A DNA stretch of 64,000 nt from Nocardia asteroides. Lineage in GTDB: Bacteria; Actinomycetota; Actinomycetes; Mycobacteriales; Mycobacteriaceae. A program made the translations under genes and the position numbers. The notes beneath the pieces were generated by a model. It was not told the DNA's origin. It did no database searches and worked only from the letters and a program-made list of their open reading frames with translations. The stretch lies in the NCBI RefSeq assembly GCF_021183625.1, contig NZ_CP089214.1, positions 4,588,001 through 4,652,000 of the forward strand, given 5' to 3'. Each line of letters opens with the position of its first letter. Within the stretch, counting starts at the first letter, position 1. This document shows positions 1 to 9,076 of this stretch, one piece after another.

Positions 1-1860
1 TGCGGTGGCGTGGTGGCGGTCGAGGATTCTGTCGGCCAGGACCGAGGCTGCTTGCGGGTCCAACCCGCCGAGCTGATGAGTATTGGTACCGAAACTGTCG
101 GAAGCGATCCACGTTTCGGGTTCGCGTGAACCCCACATCACCAGGGTTCGGCCTGCTCGCAGCCGCGCGGCCCATGACCGTAGTGCTTGTTGTTCGGTGT
201 CGGTGAGGGCGTGCGGGATGGCGGCGGGTGCGGCGGTGATGGATTCGGTGTTGTCTAGGATCAGCAGGTGTCGTTGCGAGCGCAGCGCGCGGGCGACTCG
301 TTCCCGTCTGGCGGTTCCGCCCAGCGAGTCCCAGGTGGCGAACTCGATCTTATCGGGCCAGAGGCGGGTGGCGATGTCGCGGGTTATCTGGTCGACGGTC
401 CAGGCGCGGTGTTCGTAGCTGTAGGTGAAGACTTCCTCGACGAGGCCGGTGCGCTGCCACCACCACCCCAGGTGCGTAAGTAGCGTGGACTTGCCGGCCC
501 CGGCCATCCCTTGGACGAGGACCTGGTTGCGCTCGGGGTCGATGAGCAATCGGCGTTCGATGCCTTGCACGTCCAGGTCGCGGCCGACGAACCCGTACTC
601 CGTGAACGGCTCCTCACCTACAGTGGCTTCCCGCGAGAGAAAGGCCTCTTCCTCGGCGAGTTGCATAGGCCGTACTGCGATGTCGATCGTGTGCTGCCGG
701 AAAGCAACGGGAAGCACCCAGTCAGCAAGCGGCAAGGTCTGATCGAAATAACCCTGCCGGTCCGGGATATCGAAGAGCTGGCGGCGCATCAGCCGCAGCG
801 CGAGTTCCGGGGCTGTTCCGCGGGCGAGGTTCTTGTACAGGATGGGCATGGCCAGGGCCGCTGCGGTGACGGTGACCGAGTAGGCCATGCCGAGCACGTA
901 CGGCACCCCGGCTTCGACGAGTTGCTGGGCGAGCGCGGCTTCGCTGCTGGACTGCATCGCCGACTGGCATGCGTTGAGCACCGCCATCGGAACGAGGTGC
1001 TCGTCCAGAAGGCCAGCGATCTCGCGGGCCGAGCGGGGATCGGCGACACCGACCCTGCCGGTGTCGAAGAACAAGAACCCCTGCTTGCCTGCGAAGCTCG
1101 CCGCATCTCCATCCAGAAGGTAGCGGCCCGCACGGGATTCGTTTTGCATGGTGGACTGGTCGGCGAAGCTGCCGTGGACGTCGAAGTGGACGAGCTGGTA
1201 CCAGCCAAGGCCGTGTGCCGCGCGGGTGGCTTCCAGATGTGCGCGGAGCCCGGTCCAGGTACCGGGGCGGACGAAGTCGATACGGACCGGGATGTCGGCT
1301 TGCCGCACGGCGTCCACGAGCGGGCGGGAAATGGTCCGGTATCCGACATCGTTCGCGCCACCGGGGCGGGCAGTCACCACCAGGATGTTCAGAGTCGGCC
1401 AGGGCCCGGCGGTCTCGAACCGAGCCGACCGGGCCTCGACCCCTCGGGTGATCGGTATTCGCAGTGCTAGTGGCGAATCGAGTGCAGGGTCGAACAAGGC
1501 TTCCCAGTGCAGACGGTGCAGGCTCGCGCCGCCCACGACCTCGATGCGGCAACCTTCGAAGCCTCGCCGACGCATCAGCTGATACTCCAACCCCGCCGCA
1601 CCCCCGAAGACCTGAGTGAACAAGTCGCGTCCGTACTCGCGCAGGACTTCGACCGCGGCACGGCGGCGGTCGCCGTCGAGGAACGGGAACCGCAGGTGCT
1701 GCTCGAAATACCACGCCAGCAGTTGCTCGTCGTCAGCCGAGGCGGGATCGGTGACTGACACGTCGAACTCGGTGCCCTCACTCGGGTACGAGACCCGCAC
1801 GAGATGCGACCCGTCCTCATCGACCCCGCGCTCGACGAGCCGGACCACTGACTCCACCAC
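1..1860 (-). CDS. CHAT protease fused to STAND NTPase, 3' end beyond the left edge
   Basis: Read directly from the minus strand: 620 open codons run off the left edge. The GTG at 1860 follows GGGGAGG at good spacing and an in-frame TGA. The CHAT (caspase-like) domain occupies roughly residues 120-370, with the catalytic histidine in HFDVHG (about H229) and cysteine in LNACQS (about C298). A P-loop GMAGAGKST (about 451-459) and a Walker B LLILDN (about 531) then mark an NB-ARC/NACHT-like ATPase. In this class a C-terminal repeat region usually senses the trigger; here it would lie outside the window. The gene is 146 bases downstream of a gasdermin-like gene on the same strand. I infer a ligand- or phage-triggered protease that activates that neighbour. 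The domain calls are firm; the partner relation is inferred. Confidence 0.9.
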   Translation of the reverse strand, partial: MVESVVRLVERGVDEDGSHLVRVSYPSEGTEFDVSVTDPASADDEQLLAWYFEQHLRFPFLDGDRRRAAVEVLREYGRDLFTQVFGGAAGLEYQLMRRRGFEGCRIEVVGGASLHRLHWEALFDPALDSPLALRIPITRGVEARSARFETAGPWPTLNILVVTARPGGANDVGYRTISRPLVDAVRQADIPVRIDFVRPGTWTGLRAHLEATRAAHGLGWYQLVHFDVHGSFADQSTMQNESRAGRYLLDGDAASFAGKQGFLFFDTGRVGVADPRSAREIAGLLDEHLVPMAVLNACQSAMQSSSEAALAQQLVEAGVPYVLGMAYSVTVTAAALAMPILYKNLARGTAPELALRLMRRQLFDIPDRQGYFDQTLPLADWVLPVAFRQHTIDIAVRPMQLAEEEAFLSREATVGEEPFTEYGFVGRDLDVQGIERRLLIDPERNQVLVQGMAGAGKSTLLTHLGWWWQRTGLVEEVFTYSYEHRAWTVDQITRDIATRLWPDKIEFATWDSLGGTARRERVARALRSQRHLLILDNTESITAAPAAIPHALTDTEQQALRSWAARLRAGRTLVMWGSREPETWIASDSFGTNTHQLGGLDPQAASVLADRILDRHHATA

Positions 1861-2006
1861 TGCAAGACCTCCCCGCTCAGCACCACCTCACGTCCCCGGC
1901 CCGAGTGATAGCTGCGACCTTATCCGCCCCCTTGCTCCCAGACCTGCTGAGAGCAAACAAACCTCGCGCCCGATTCACCCCAGCCCACTCCCGCAAGCGT
2001 GCGGTG

Positions 2007-2747
2007 TCAGGGCAGCTCGAGGTCGCCGGGCCCGGCCGGGACGATCTGGTATTCGTCGGGCAATCCCAGGTCGAAGTCCATGAACCCGCCGCTCGACACC
2101 CCGGGGCTCCCGGTCAGGAAGTTGCGTCGGACCGTGAGCGCCTCATACAGAGGTCCGGCGTCGGTGAGTTCCCAGAGCGAGGCGTCGCCGCTGGTGATGG
2201 AGACTCCGGTGGCAGCAGCGATGGTCTCGGTCCCGGTCAGTGCGGTGGCTGGGTCCAAGGCGATGCGGGCGGTGGTGCCGCTTTCGCGGGCGATGACAAT
2301 CGTGCAGGCAGCGAATCGGCGGACGGTGGTGACGATCTGCCACTCGTTGCGCCAGACGTTCGCGGCTGCGAGGGCGAGGAGGGCCTCGCGGAGGGGTGCG
2401 CTGTGCCGGTACTCCTCGGTGCTACCGGTGCGGGCGGCGAAGATGAACGAGGACTCCGCAGTGAACCGCAGCGCCGCGCTCGCGCCAGGGATTCCGGTGG
2501 TGGCGACGAAGTCGATCGTGGCGCCGCGCTGCAAAGTCACCGCGGCCGGGCCGGTGCGGCTGCTGATGGCATGCCGAGTTCCGGGCGCGAGTTTCGCGAG
2601 GGTGGCCTCGACGGTGAGGATCCCGGTCCGCGAGTCCCGGGACACGATGTCACCAACCCGCAGCGGCCGGTCCGGTAGCCAGGTCGCCAGCATCCCCTGG
2701 TTGTCGAACAACGCCCGTCCGTAGACGGACCCAGCAGAACGCGCCAT
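2007..2747 (-). CDS. Gasdermin-like putative pore-forming protein paired with the CHAT protease
   Basis: A 246-residue protein. ATG 2747 has GGAGGAG five bases upstream; the GTG at 2753 is too close to that site. The sequence plan resembles bacterial gasdermins of 250-270 residues. It has an N-terminal G-x-L-x-x-W-L-P-D-R-P-L-R-V-G-D-I stretch (about 18-34), a middle FTAESSFIF strand (about 96-104), alternating hydrophobic strands around WQIVTTVRR, and a late GPLYEALTVRR segment (about 201-211) that recalls the PLVFGFxA motif as I remember it. A short acidic tail follows that could be the inhibitory peptide. No N-terminal cysteine for palmitoylation is present. In described bacterial gasdermin operons a caspase-like or CHAT protease is encoded next door, as here. 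I judged the family from remembered motifs, so it needs a structure or profile test. Alternative: an unknown protein partner of the protease. Confidence 0.55.
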   Translation of the reverse strand: MARSAGSVYGRALFDNQGMLATWLPDRPLRVGDIVSRDSRTGILTVEATLAKLAPGTRHAISSRTGPAAVTLQRGATIDFVATTGIPGASAALRFTAESSFIFAARTGSTEEYRHSAPLREALLALAAANVWRNEWQIVTTVRRFAACTIVIARESGTTARIALDPATALTGTETIAAATGVSITSGDASLWELTDAGPLYEALTVRRNFLTGSPGVSSGGFMDFDLGLPDEYQIVPAGPGDLELP

Positions 2748-3599
2748 CCCCACTCCTCCGCTGCGAGATCAGCCCTCGACCAACGAACAGTGCACCACAC
2801 CCCAGAACCACGGCAAACCCGCACGAGACAGCTGCAGTATCTCGAAGACGGTTGGGTACGGCTGCTCGGCTGACCGCTACGTTCCCATGTTCGCTGCGCC
2901 CTACTACCTCACAGAGGGGAACGCGACTGACCTGCGGTTTCGTGACGGCGGGCTTCGTCGGGCTCGCTAAAATGGACTGTTGACCTGCCAAACCAGTGTC
3001 ACAGGTTGTGCCCTCGGCAGGACACGCAGAACATGGGCAACCACAAAACGCCTGGTCGTCGTGGATTCCTACTCAATCTAGCAATGCAGGGCCGCTCGTG
3101 CGGGCTGGTACCTGGTCCCACCTTCGATGTGCCCGCGCGGCGGGCACGTCGAGCGTGGGAACGGGGCAAACCAACGGTTGAGGGACGGCGGTTGGTTATT
3201 CACGCTGAATACCGGCTGTAGGCGAATGACTCGCCGCTCTGACAGCGAGTCGCTGTACTTGCGTGTCTACTTCTGCCGTGCTTATCGCGACGATAGAGAC
3301 AACTTGTATTCGGCCTCAACCCCGGCGGCTCGACGACATCGGCAGGGAAACCTTAAGTAGCGTCGGTGTACTCGGGAACCGAGGACGTCGTCGTGCTCGG
3401 GCCGAGCCATCGGCGATCGTGGTGAGTGAATCGACGTCCTCGGTCGCCTCCACGGAGATCTGGCTGATTCCGGGGAGGTAACGAGCGAGTTTGACGTTGC
3501 CAGCATCAAGATCAGGGTGCGATGTCTGAACGGGATGCTGCCCGGCCAGACCGCCCCGAACGCCGGAGCCAACCGCCGCTCCTCCGGACGCGTTGTCCA
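2748..3599. other. Stretch without a convincing gene
   Basis: About 850 bases between the gasdermin-like gene and the MoxR fragment. All open frames are short, compete with each other and lack a ribosome site. A minus-strand frame over roughly 3340-3540 has coding-like third positions but no start or recognisable family, and may be debris of a lost gene. The first 100 bases should hold the promoter of the minus-strand gasdermin-CHAT operon. Confidence 0.6.
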
Positions 3600-3700
3600 G
3601 GTGTCGGCACTCTCTTGTCCGTGCGCCCCCGGTTCCCGTTCCAGGTGACCATGGGCAGCGACTACGACCTCGCTTCCACTCGGGGTCAACCGCGCGCAGA
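3600..3700 (+). pseudogene. Fragment of a MoxR-type ATPase gene related to the one at 37808-38992
   Basis: In one plus frame this stretch reads PGVGTLLSVRPRFPFQVTMG followed by SDYDLAS. The intact ATPase at 38640-38750 reads PGVHGAVLSDALASRFAFQV, then AVGSDYDLATQLGV. At DNA level 3627-3695 and 38684-38751 match at most positions, including an unbroken run from gggcagcgac through tacgacctcgc. No other part of the ATPase is recognisable here, so this is a remnant of a second copy left after deletion or recombination. It lies just upstream of the HNH-NACHT gene. Confidence 0.8.
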
Positions 3701-3817
3701 CGGAGAGACCATCCCATCCCCCCATGCGCTGGCTCGACCTGTACTATCCGTTCGTCTTCGGGATACCCTTCGTCTTTGAGTATGCACTTTCCGCCGAACA
3801 CTGATCGAGGTTACCGC

Positions 3818-6800
3818 ATGAGTATCACCGTTCAGAACGTCAAGGTGCTGTGGGCGAAAGCCTACAACCAATGCGCCTTTCCCAGCTGTCAGCAAGAATT
3901 AACGCTGGAGTCGGTGGACGCAACAACGGGTGCGGTGAGGACAACGCCGGTTGGCGAACAAGCTCACATACGTTCCTACAAGCCGGATGGTCCACGGTAC
4001 GACTCCAGCTATCCAGCCGAAAAGCTCCACAGCTACGAGAATTTAATCTTGTTGTGCCCGACACATCATCAGAGGGTTGATGCGAACGGAGGCGCAGAAT
4101 TCACTGTCGATGACCTCTTAGAGATGCGCAAGACGCACGAAGCCCAAGCGAAGCGCTGCGACGAGATCGACAGGACTATTCAGAAGTACATGGCGCAACA
4201 ATATGGTGCCGATAATAAGGTGCTGTTCGAGCAGGTCGACCTCAACGGGCCAAGTGTCGACTCGCTCTTTGTTGACGTTCCGTTCGCCTGTCGGCTGGAT
4301 GCCAATGTCGCGGAATTAATGCAGTGTATCGCCGAGACTTATCCTGGTGACATCGCGTTCGGTGATGACGCCGACGGGCATATCGTGACCGGTGCAGCTC
4401 AAGCGCTGCTGCACCCGGAGTGGCGTGGCAATGCGCTTCTAGTAGGCGGTCCTGGACAGGGAAAGTCAACTTTACTTCAGTACGTCTGCCAGTTCCATCG
4501 CGCTCGACTGCTCGCACGGCAAGAATACACCGGTGAAGACCAAAAACTTGGCCAGCTCACGACAGTCTATCGAGTCCCAATTCGGTTAGACCTGCGGAAG
4601 TACGCCATATGGGCGAGCCGACACCGTCGCAACCCTTCTACGAAAGGTAGTAAGAACAAGGGTGGGAGAGCCAAGACGAAGACGCTGAGATGGCCCACGA
4701 TCGAGGAGTACATGGTCGTGGAGGTCTCGCGAAACAGTGGTGGACGTGCGTTTTCGGTGGAGGACTTGGGACTTCTGATCTCCACTCGACCGGCTCTCGT
4801 TGCCTTCGACGGCCTTGATGAGGTGGCCAACCTCATGTACCGCGAAGAGGTAAGTTCCCAGATTGTCGACACTCAGCGCCGACTCGCTGTCGACGCAGCT
4901 GACCTTCATGTATTAGTTGCGACACGCCCTGGTGGCGCCACCTCGGCGCTTTGGTCGTCGCCCGACTTCCCGCGTCTAAATTTGCAGAAGCTTACGCACG
5001 GCCTGCGGGTGCAGTACCTTCAGCGATGGGCGAAAGTCGCAAAGCTATCCATTGAAGCGGCGAATAAGCTACAGCGGACGTTCATGGAGAATCAGAATGT
5101 GCCGCATATTCGGGAGCTGGCGTCCTACCCGATGCAGCTGGCCATACTCCTCCACCTCTTGCATCGGCGCCAGCTGCTTCCGCAACGGCGCACAGAGTTG
5201 TACGGCGAGTATCTGAAGACGTTTCTGGATCGTGAGCAGGGCGAGGAGAAGGAGCCGCTGCTCGCTGAGGAGCGTCAGGTTATTGAAGACATTCACAGTT
5301 ATATCGGATGGTACATCCAGACCCAAGCGGAAGAAGGGAAGAGCTCCGGCTCAATTAAGCGCGCAGATCTAAAGGCGCTTCTACGAAAGCATCTCGACGG
5401 TCGAGACGACGGGCAAAAGCTGGCGGAAGATCTGTTTTCCGCATTCACCACGCGCGTGCTTTGCCTCGTAGAGCGAGACCCCGGTTATTTTCAGTTTGAG
5501 GTGCAGTCACTTCGAGAGTATTTCGCTGCGATTTACATTTTCGATGAGGTGGACCGCAACCTGCGTGACGACTGTCTCGTTGCCCTGCTGAAGCGTCCGT
5601 ATTGGTCCAACGTCTGTCGTTTTCTGGTCGGAAAATACTCCAAGGGCGAGATACGCGGAATGCGCTCTGTGCTACAGGATCTATCAAAAGACAAGAATTT
5701 GGGGCTGCACCCATTGTTGCGTTCGACCGCTGCCCTATTTTTAAATGACCGAAGCTACGAGGGGCAAAAAGACGAACCTATCCAGGAGATTGTGGATTTC
5801 ATACTGTGTGGACCAGGTGTAATCCTGGCCGAGGATGGACTTCTCGATGTCGCAGGGTCGGGGCTTCATCTATCGGAACGGGCTGGTCGCATTCAAGCTG
5901 TGCGGCACCTCAAGGCGCGATTGGAGGCCGAAGCGGAGCCCCAAACTCGTGCAGCTGCGGCGGCCAGTCTGCGCCGTCATGCCGAGGGCGACGACCTAGC
6001 GAGCTGGTGGTGGGAACGATTCAACTCGACCTGGAGGTGGCTGCAGACAGCGAGCCACCTCTACGTCCTCGGTGGGCTTCTCCCCGATGCCGAGGCACGG
6101 CTAGCGCAGCTATTAGCAACGAGCGACTCGGGAGAAGACTGGGCAGCGCAGCTTCTGGTAGCAGGCGGCTTCGACGGTTCGTCCGATGACGTGCTTCGAA
6201 TCGTGATGCGAGACGTTAACGACGGCGCGGTTGAGGTGCTCAAATTAGTTGACCGATCTACCCCGGCCGGTCGCATACTGACCGGCGCAAAGATGGCGAC
6301 GCTCCGCCGACCGGGCGGCGGTGGAGCGGCGGCGACCAGGACGCGGTTCCGAGGAAAAGGCGAAGCGTTGGTGCTCTCCTCGGTAACCGACGTGACTGCG
6401 GCGCTGCGTGATTGGTCTCCTGTTACGGCAACGGATAGTGAATGGCTCCAGCAACTGATCCGTATCGCCGATGTTTGGAGCGACGGTTGGATCTTGCGGC
6501 AGGCAATCGCGGCGATGCCAGAGGGAACCTCACTCAGCACGATGGCCTTGGCCATAGACTCTAGGCACCCTGAACTACAGGTGGCGCTCAATACAGAAGC
6601 TGAGGCACGTGACCACCGGGGTGATCACGAATGGTGGAGGCAGCAACTCCTCGCCGCTGTCGATGACTTTGCGGTGCGCCACTGGGTCTTCTCCCTACTG
6701 ACGTGTGCTCACTCTTCTGTGGTTATCGCGTTGGCAACCGACCTTAGTGAAGTCGTCGACCGCATCGCGGCGAAGTATTATACGGCTATCTGGACAGCGG

Positions 6801-7264
6801 TCCATGCATCCTGCCAAGTGTTGGTAGGTCGCAAATTGATGCTCCATGAAGCATTGCGGATGAATCGGGTAACCTTCTCGGCTAAGACGCTCTGGTTACT
6901 ATACGCGGCATCGACTGAGGAAAGCGCCGAGCAAATTAGCAAACGCCTGGCTCACTCGTTCGAAGCGCTGCTAGAAGCTGATGTAGGTGACGTGCGTGAA
7001 TTTATATCCATCGTTGGCAACATGAAACTGCTCAAATTCGAGGTATTTCGTAAGCATCGCACATCACTTCCGATTGCCGGTTGGGCGAGCAGCGTGAAGA
7101 TCGGGGTGTTGAGCAGGAACGTTGCTGACGAAGTTCTGCGTCGACCGCAGGAATGGCCAAGCGACCTGGTTCAACGTGCCGTAGAGGTCATTGAAGACCG
7201 GGTGCTGGCCGAGCTCACTCCGATTGCCCAGGTTGCCGAGGCTGATAACTGGTTCGGAAATTGA
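3818..7264 (+). CDS. HNH nuclease fused to a NACHT-type STAND NTPase
   Basis: A 1148-residue protein. ATG 3818 has GAGG seven bases upstream. A longer in-frame extension to 3593 runs through the MoxR fragment and is not credible. Residues 1-110 form an HNH nuclease: cysteines in CAFPSC (19-24), histidine in EQAHI, and ENLILLCPTHHQRVD as the HNH core. The NACHT ATPase follows, with Walker A GGPGQGKST (about 210-218) and Walker B LVAFDGLDEV (about 327-336). The remaining 600 or so residues are helical, repeat-like and probably the sensor. NACHT proteins with an N-terminal effector are antiphage switches in which sensor binding drives oligomerisation and activates the effector; here that would be DNA cleavage. 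The gene uses more A/T-ending codons than the flanking DNA, which points to separate acquisition. I infer the defence role from domains and neighbours. Confidence 0.88.
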   Translation: MSITVQNVKVLWAKAYNQCAFPSCQQELTLESVDATTGAVRTTPVGEQAHIRSYKPDGPRYDSSYPAEKLHSYENLILLCPTHHQRVDANGGAEFTVDDLLEMRKTHEAQAKRCDEIDRTIQKYMAQQYGADNKVLFEQVDLNGPSVDSLFVDVPFACRLDANVAELMQCIAETYPGDIAFGDDADGHIVTGAAQALLHPEWRGNALLVGGPGQGKSTLLQYVCQFHRARLLARQEYTGEDQKLGQLTTVYRVPIRLDLRKYAIWASRHRRNPSTKGSKNKGGRAKTKTLRWPTIEEYMVVEVSRNSGGRAFSVEDLGLLISTRPALVAFDGLDEVANLMYREEVSSQIVDTQRRLAVDAADLHVLVATRPGGATSALWSSPDFPRLNLQKLTHGLRVQYLQRWAKVAKLSIEAANKLQRTFMENQNVPHIRELASYPMQLAILLHLLHRRQLLPQRRTELYGEYLKTFLDREQGEEKEPLLAEERQVIEDIHSYIGWYIQTQAEEGKSSGSIKRADLKALLRKHLDGRDDGQKLAEDLFSAFTTRVLCLVERDPGYFQFEVQSLREYFAAIYIFDEVDRNLRDDCLVALLKRPYWSNVCRFLVGKYSKGEIRGMRSVLQDLSKDKNLGLHPLLRSTAALFLNDRSYEGQKDEPIQEIVDFILCGPGVILAEDGLLDVAGSGLHLSERAGRIQAVRHLKARLEAEAEPQTRAAAAASLRRHAEGDDLASWWWERFNSTWRWLQTASHLYVLGGLLPDAEARLAQLLATSDSGEDWAAQLLVAGGFDGSSDDVLRIVMRDVNDGAVEVLKLVDRSTPAGRILTGAKMATLRRPGGGGAAATRTRFRGKGEALVLSSVTDVTAALRDWSPVTATDSEWLQQLIRIADVWSDGWILRQAIAAMPEGTSLSTMALAIDSRHPELQVALNTEAEARDHRGDHEWWRQQLLAAVDDFAVRHWVFSLLTCAHSSVVIALATDLSEVVDRIAAKYYTAIWTAVHASCQVLVGRKLMLHEALRMNRVTFSAKTLWLLYAASTEESAEQISKRLAHSFEALLEADVGDVREFISIVGNMKLLKFEVFRKHRTSLPIAGWASSVKIGVLSRNVADEVLRRPQEWPSDLVQRAVEVIEDRVLAELTPIAQVAEADNWFGN

Positions 7265-7390
7265 AATAGTTGACGGCGATGATGGACGGGATCGCTCGGC
7301 GAGCTGCTGTAGCCAGATTTCAGACAGCGATCTTTTCGCGTCTTCTGCCCTTGCCTCCTATTAGCGGATTGCGAAAGGAATGCTGAAGAA

Positions 7391-7828
7391 TTGAAGCCTG
7401 AAACCACTTCATACGCAGAAGGGGTAGCCAGTGCCTCTTATTATTGGTATAAAAAAGCTGCAATCAAAGCGAGGCGATTACATAGAGTCAGTGAGCTGTC
7501 TCAGCTCATACTGTCTGCGGCAATACCAGTTTGTGCCGTTATTCTTGAGGGGAATACGATACTATCAGCAGTCTTGGGCAGCCTGCTGGTAGTCATCACA
7601 GGGCTAAAATCGTCTTTCCATTGGCACGACGACTACCTGCGTTTCAGCCAAGCGCGGGAGGCGGTGGAGGCGGAGCGGCGGCTGTATGCAACCGGTTCTG
7701 AACCATACGACGATGTCAGCAAACGCGATCAAGTTCTCGTTAAGATTCTTACTTCTATTGAACAAAGAGAAATGGGTTTCTGGTTACGCAAAGCGAAATC
7801 TCGTAAAGCTGCTGCTGATTCTCCTTAG
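7391..7828 (+). CDS. SLATT/DUF4231-type two-helix membrane effector
   Basis: A 145-residue protein starting with TTG at 7391; the only upstream ATG (7380) meets a stop at once. Two adjacent hydrophobic helices (roughly residues 38-54 and 56-72) follow an N-terminal amphipathic stretch containing SASYYWYKKAAIKARRLHR. A charged C-terminal region then holds WHDDYLRFSQAREAVEAE and ends in a WLRK basic patch. This order matches the DUF4231/SLATT family, whose members are thought to form membrane pores or channels in nucleotide-triggered conflict systems. It lies 126 bases after the HNH-NACHT gene on the same strand, and its last four bases overlap the 3' end of the TIR gene on the other strand. 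The gene is among the most A+T-rich in the window. Which neighbour triggers it cannot be read from sequence. Confidence 0.8.
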   Translation: MKPETTSYAEGVASASYYWYKKAAIKARRLHRVSELSQLILSAAIPVCAVILEGNTILSAVLGSLLVVITGLKSSFHWHDDYLRFSQAREAVEAERRLYATGSEPYDDVSKRDQVLVKILTSIEQREMGFWLRKAKSRKAAADSP

Positions 7829-8742
7829 ATTGTATTCTGGCCTTCGTCAAGTCCAGGCATGAATCGGTACGAGTTCTCGCCGATCTTTACTAGAGCAGCG
7901 ACGCGCAGCAGATCGACGCGGTTCTCGGTTGCGACCTTTGCTATGACGCACTTGTCATCGGAATCGACACTGAGTCCGACTATTTTTCCGACTCGATCTT
8001 CCTGCCCCTCTCTCGGGATGATCACGTCCGCATCTGCGTAATCGTTGGGGTCTACTAATTCCGACCATTTAGTAGGACGCGTCCGGAGTGTTTCAGCTAG
8101 CATGCGCTGACGTCGCGAAGAGACGGTTACCGCCTCCACCAGTCTTCTGGTGTTTGCTGTCGTTTCCTCGTCCCTTCTTTCAATCGCTCGAACTCGTTCC
8201 AGAATTTCCGCCAGAATATCCGCATCGGTGCGGGCAGGCACCTTCGCCTTATCGCTGTTTTCGGCCTTAGCTATAATCTCCTCTACCTTGATTTTCAGGT
8301 CGGGCCATATCCTGTCGAATACCGGATTGAGTACGTCTATAGACAGGGGACGATTGCAATGCTCATTGATGCTCATAATCAGCGACCAGACATCATCTCG
8401 GTCGGTCGCAGTTGTGTGCTGGAACTCCGAAAGGGGTCCCGTGACATCACTTGGCGTTATATCGATAAGTAGAGTGCGGACTCGCGAACCCGTCGCCTTC
8501 GCTAAAGCGCCAGCCTCGAAGTTCAACCACTCGGACGACTGGTTATCGCGAGTCACGCAAACTATTGCCTGACCGGTGTCGCCTAGTTTGTTAGATAGTT
8601 CCGGACTCCATCTCGCGCCCTTCTCTATCGAACTCTTGGACATGAATGGTTCGAGTTCCTGAATGACTTGCTGAAGCCAGATTCGCAGAAACTGCGCCAA
8701 CTCTCCTGCGGTGTCACCTGACCAGCTGATGAAGATATGCAA
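7825..8742 (-). CDS. TIR-domain protein with coiled coil and unknown C-terminal domain
   Basis: A 305-residue protein. It starts with TTG at 8742, giving MHIFISWSG, the usual beginning of this TIR group. Residues 1-140 form the TIR domain: FISWSG strand, EPFMSKSSIEKGARWS region, and WLNFEAGAL with the likely catalytic glutamate E76. Such TIR domains in bacteria usually cleave NAD+ or make cyclic ADP-ribose variants. A charged coiled coil follows (about 172-210, ILERVRAIERRDEE). The last 90 residues form a beta-rich domain I do not recognise. It converges on the SLATT gene with a 4-base overlap. TIR and SLATT genes are known to occur together in conflict islands, so a shared trigger or a tail-to-tail defence pair is plausible but inferred. 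Confidence 0.85.
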   Translation of the reverse strand: MHIFISWSGDTAGELAQFLRIWLQQVIQELEPFMSKSSIEKGARWSPELSNKLGDTGQAIVCVTRDNQSSEWLNFEAGALAKATGSRVRTLLIDITPSDVTGPLSEFQHTTATDRDDVWSLIMSINEHCNRPLSIDVLNPVFDRIWPDLKIKVEEIIAKAENSDKAKVPARTDADILAEILERVRAIERRDEETTANTRRLVEAVTVSSRRQRMLAETLRTRPTKWSELVDPNDYADADVIIPREGQEDRVGKIVGLSVDSDDKCVIAKVATENRVDLLRVAALVKIGENSYRFMPGLDEGQNTI

Positions 8743-8971
8743 CTGTCTTTCTGCCCCTTCTCAGGTCCGCTGTCCACCGTCGTGCGGAGGCTATGATGTG
8801 CTTAGCAGTAGCCCCGACACTATCCTCGCACATGCAGAGCGCCAAATTGATGCCTTTCATCTGATGTCCGGTACCGAGTCCTGATCGCGACAGTGAAGTC
8901 CGAGTATTTGGGCCTGGCGCTGAAGTCTCAGTAACCATCACAACAGTCGAAGGTGTTAATGGGAGTTTGGG

Positions 8972-8998
8972 CCCGCCTCTGTCGTGCGCAGAGGCGGG
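8972..8998 (-). terminator. GC-rich hairpin, possible terminator
   Basis: A perfect 10-bp inverted repeat, CCCGCCTCTG and CAGAGGCGGG, with a 7-base loop. It lies downstream of the minus-strand operon ending at 9186. There is no long T run, as is common in actinobacteria. Confidence 0.5.
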
Positions 8999-9043
8999 TG
9001 GCAAAGATCTTACACGGAGTAGTCACTCGCGGATGTGGGGGAT

Positions 9044-9076
9044 GCTGATCAGACCGGGCCGAAAGCTCTGATCAGC
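9044..9076 (-). terminator. Inverted repeat downstream of the MetRS-like gene
   Basis: GCTGATCAGA at 9044-9053 and TCTGATCAGC at 9067-9076 form a perfect 10-bp inverted repeat with a 13-base spacer, about 110 bases after the MetRS-like stop codon. It may be an RNA hairpin that ends or protects the transcript. Each arm also contains a TGATCA palindrome, so an operator is possible. Confidence 0.4.

Noticed and set aside
3282..3801. Minus-strand frames over the spacer before the HNH-NACHT gene
   Set aside because: A part has coding-like codons, but the frames lack a proper start, overlap the MoxR relic and match no family I know.
3593..3817. N-terminal extension of the HNH-NACHT gene to 3593
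   Set aside because: It runs through the MoxR fragment in another frame, has no ribosome site, and ATG 3818 has a good one and starts the HNH domain.
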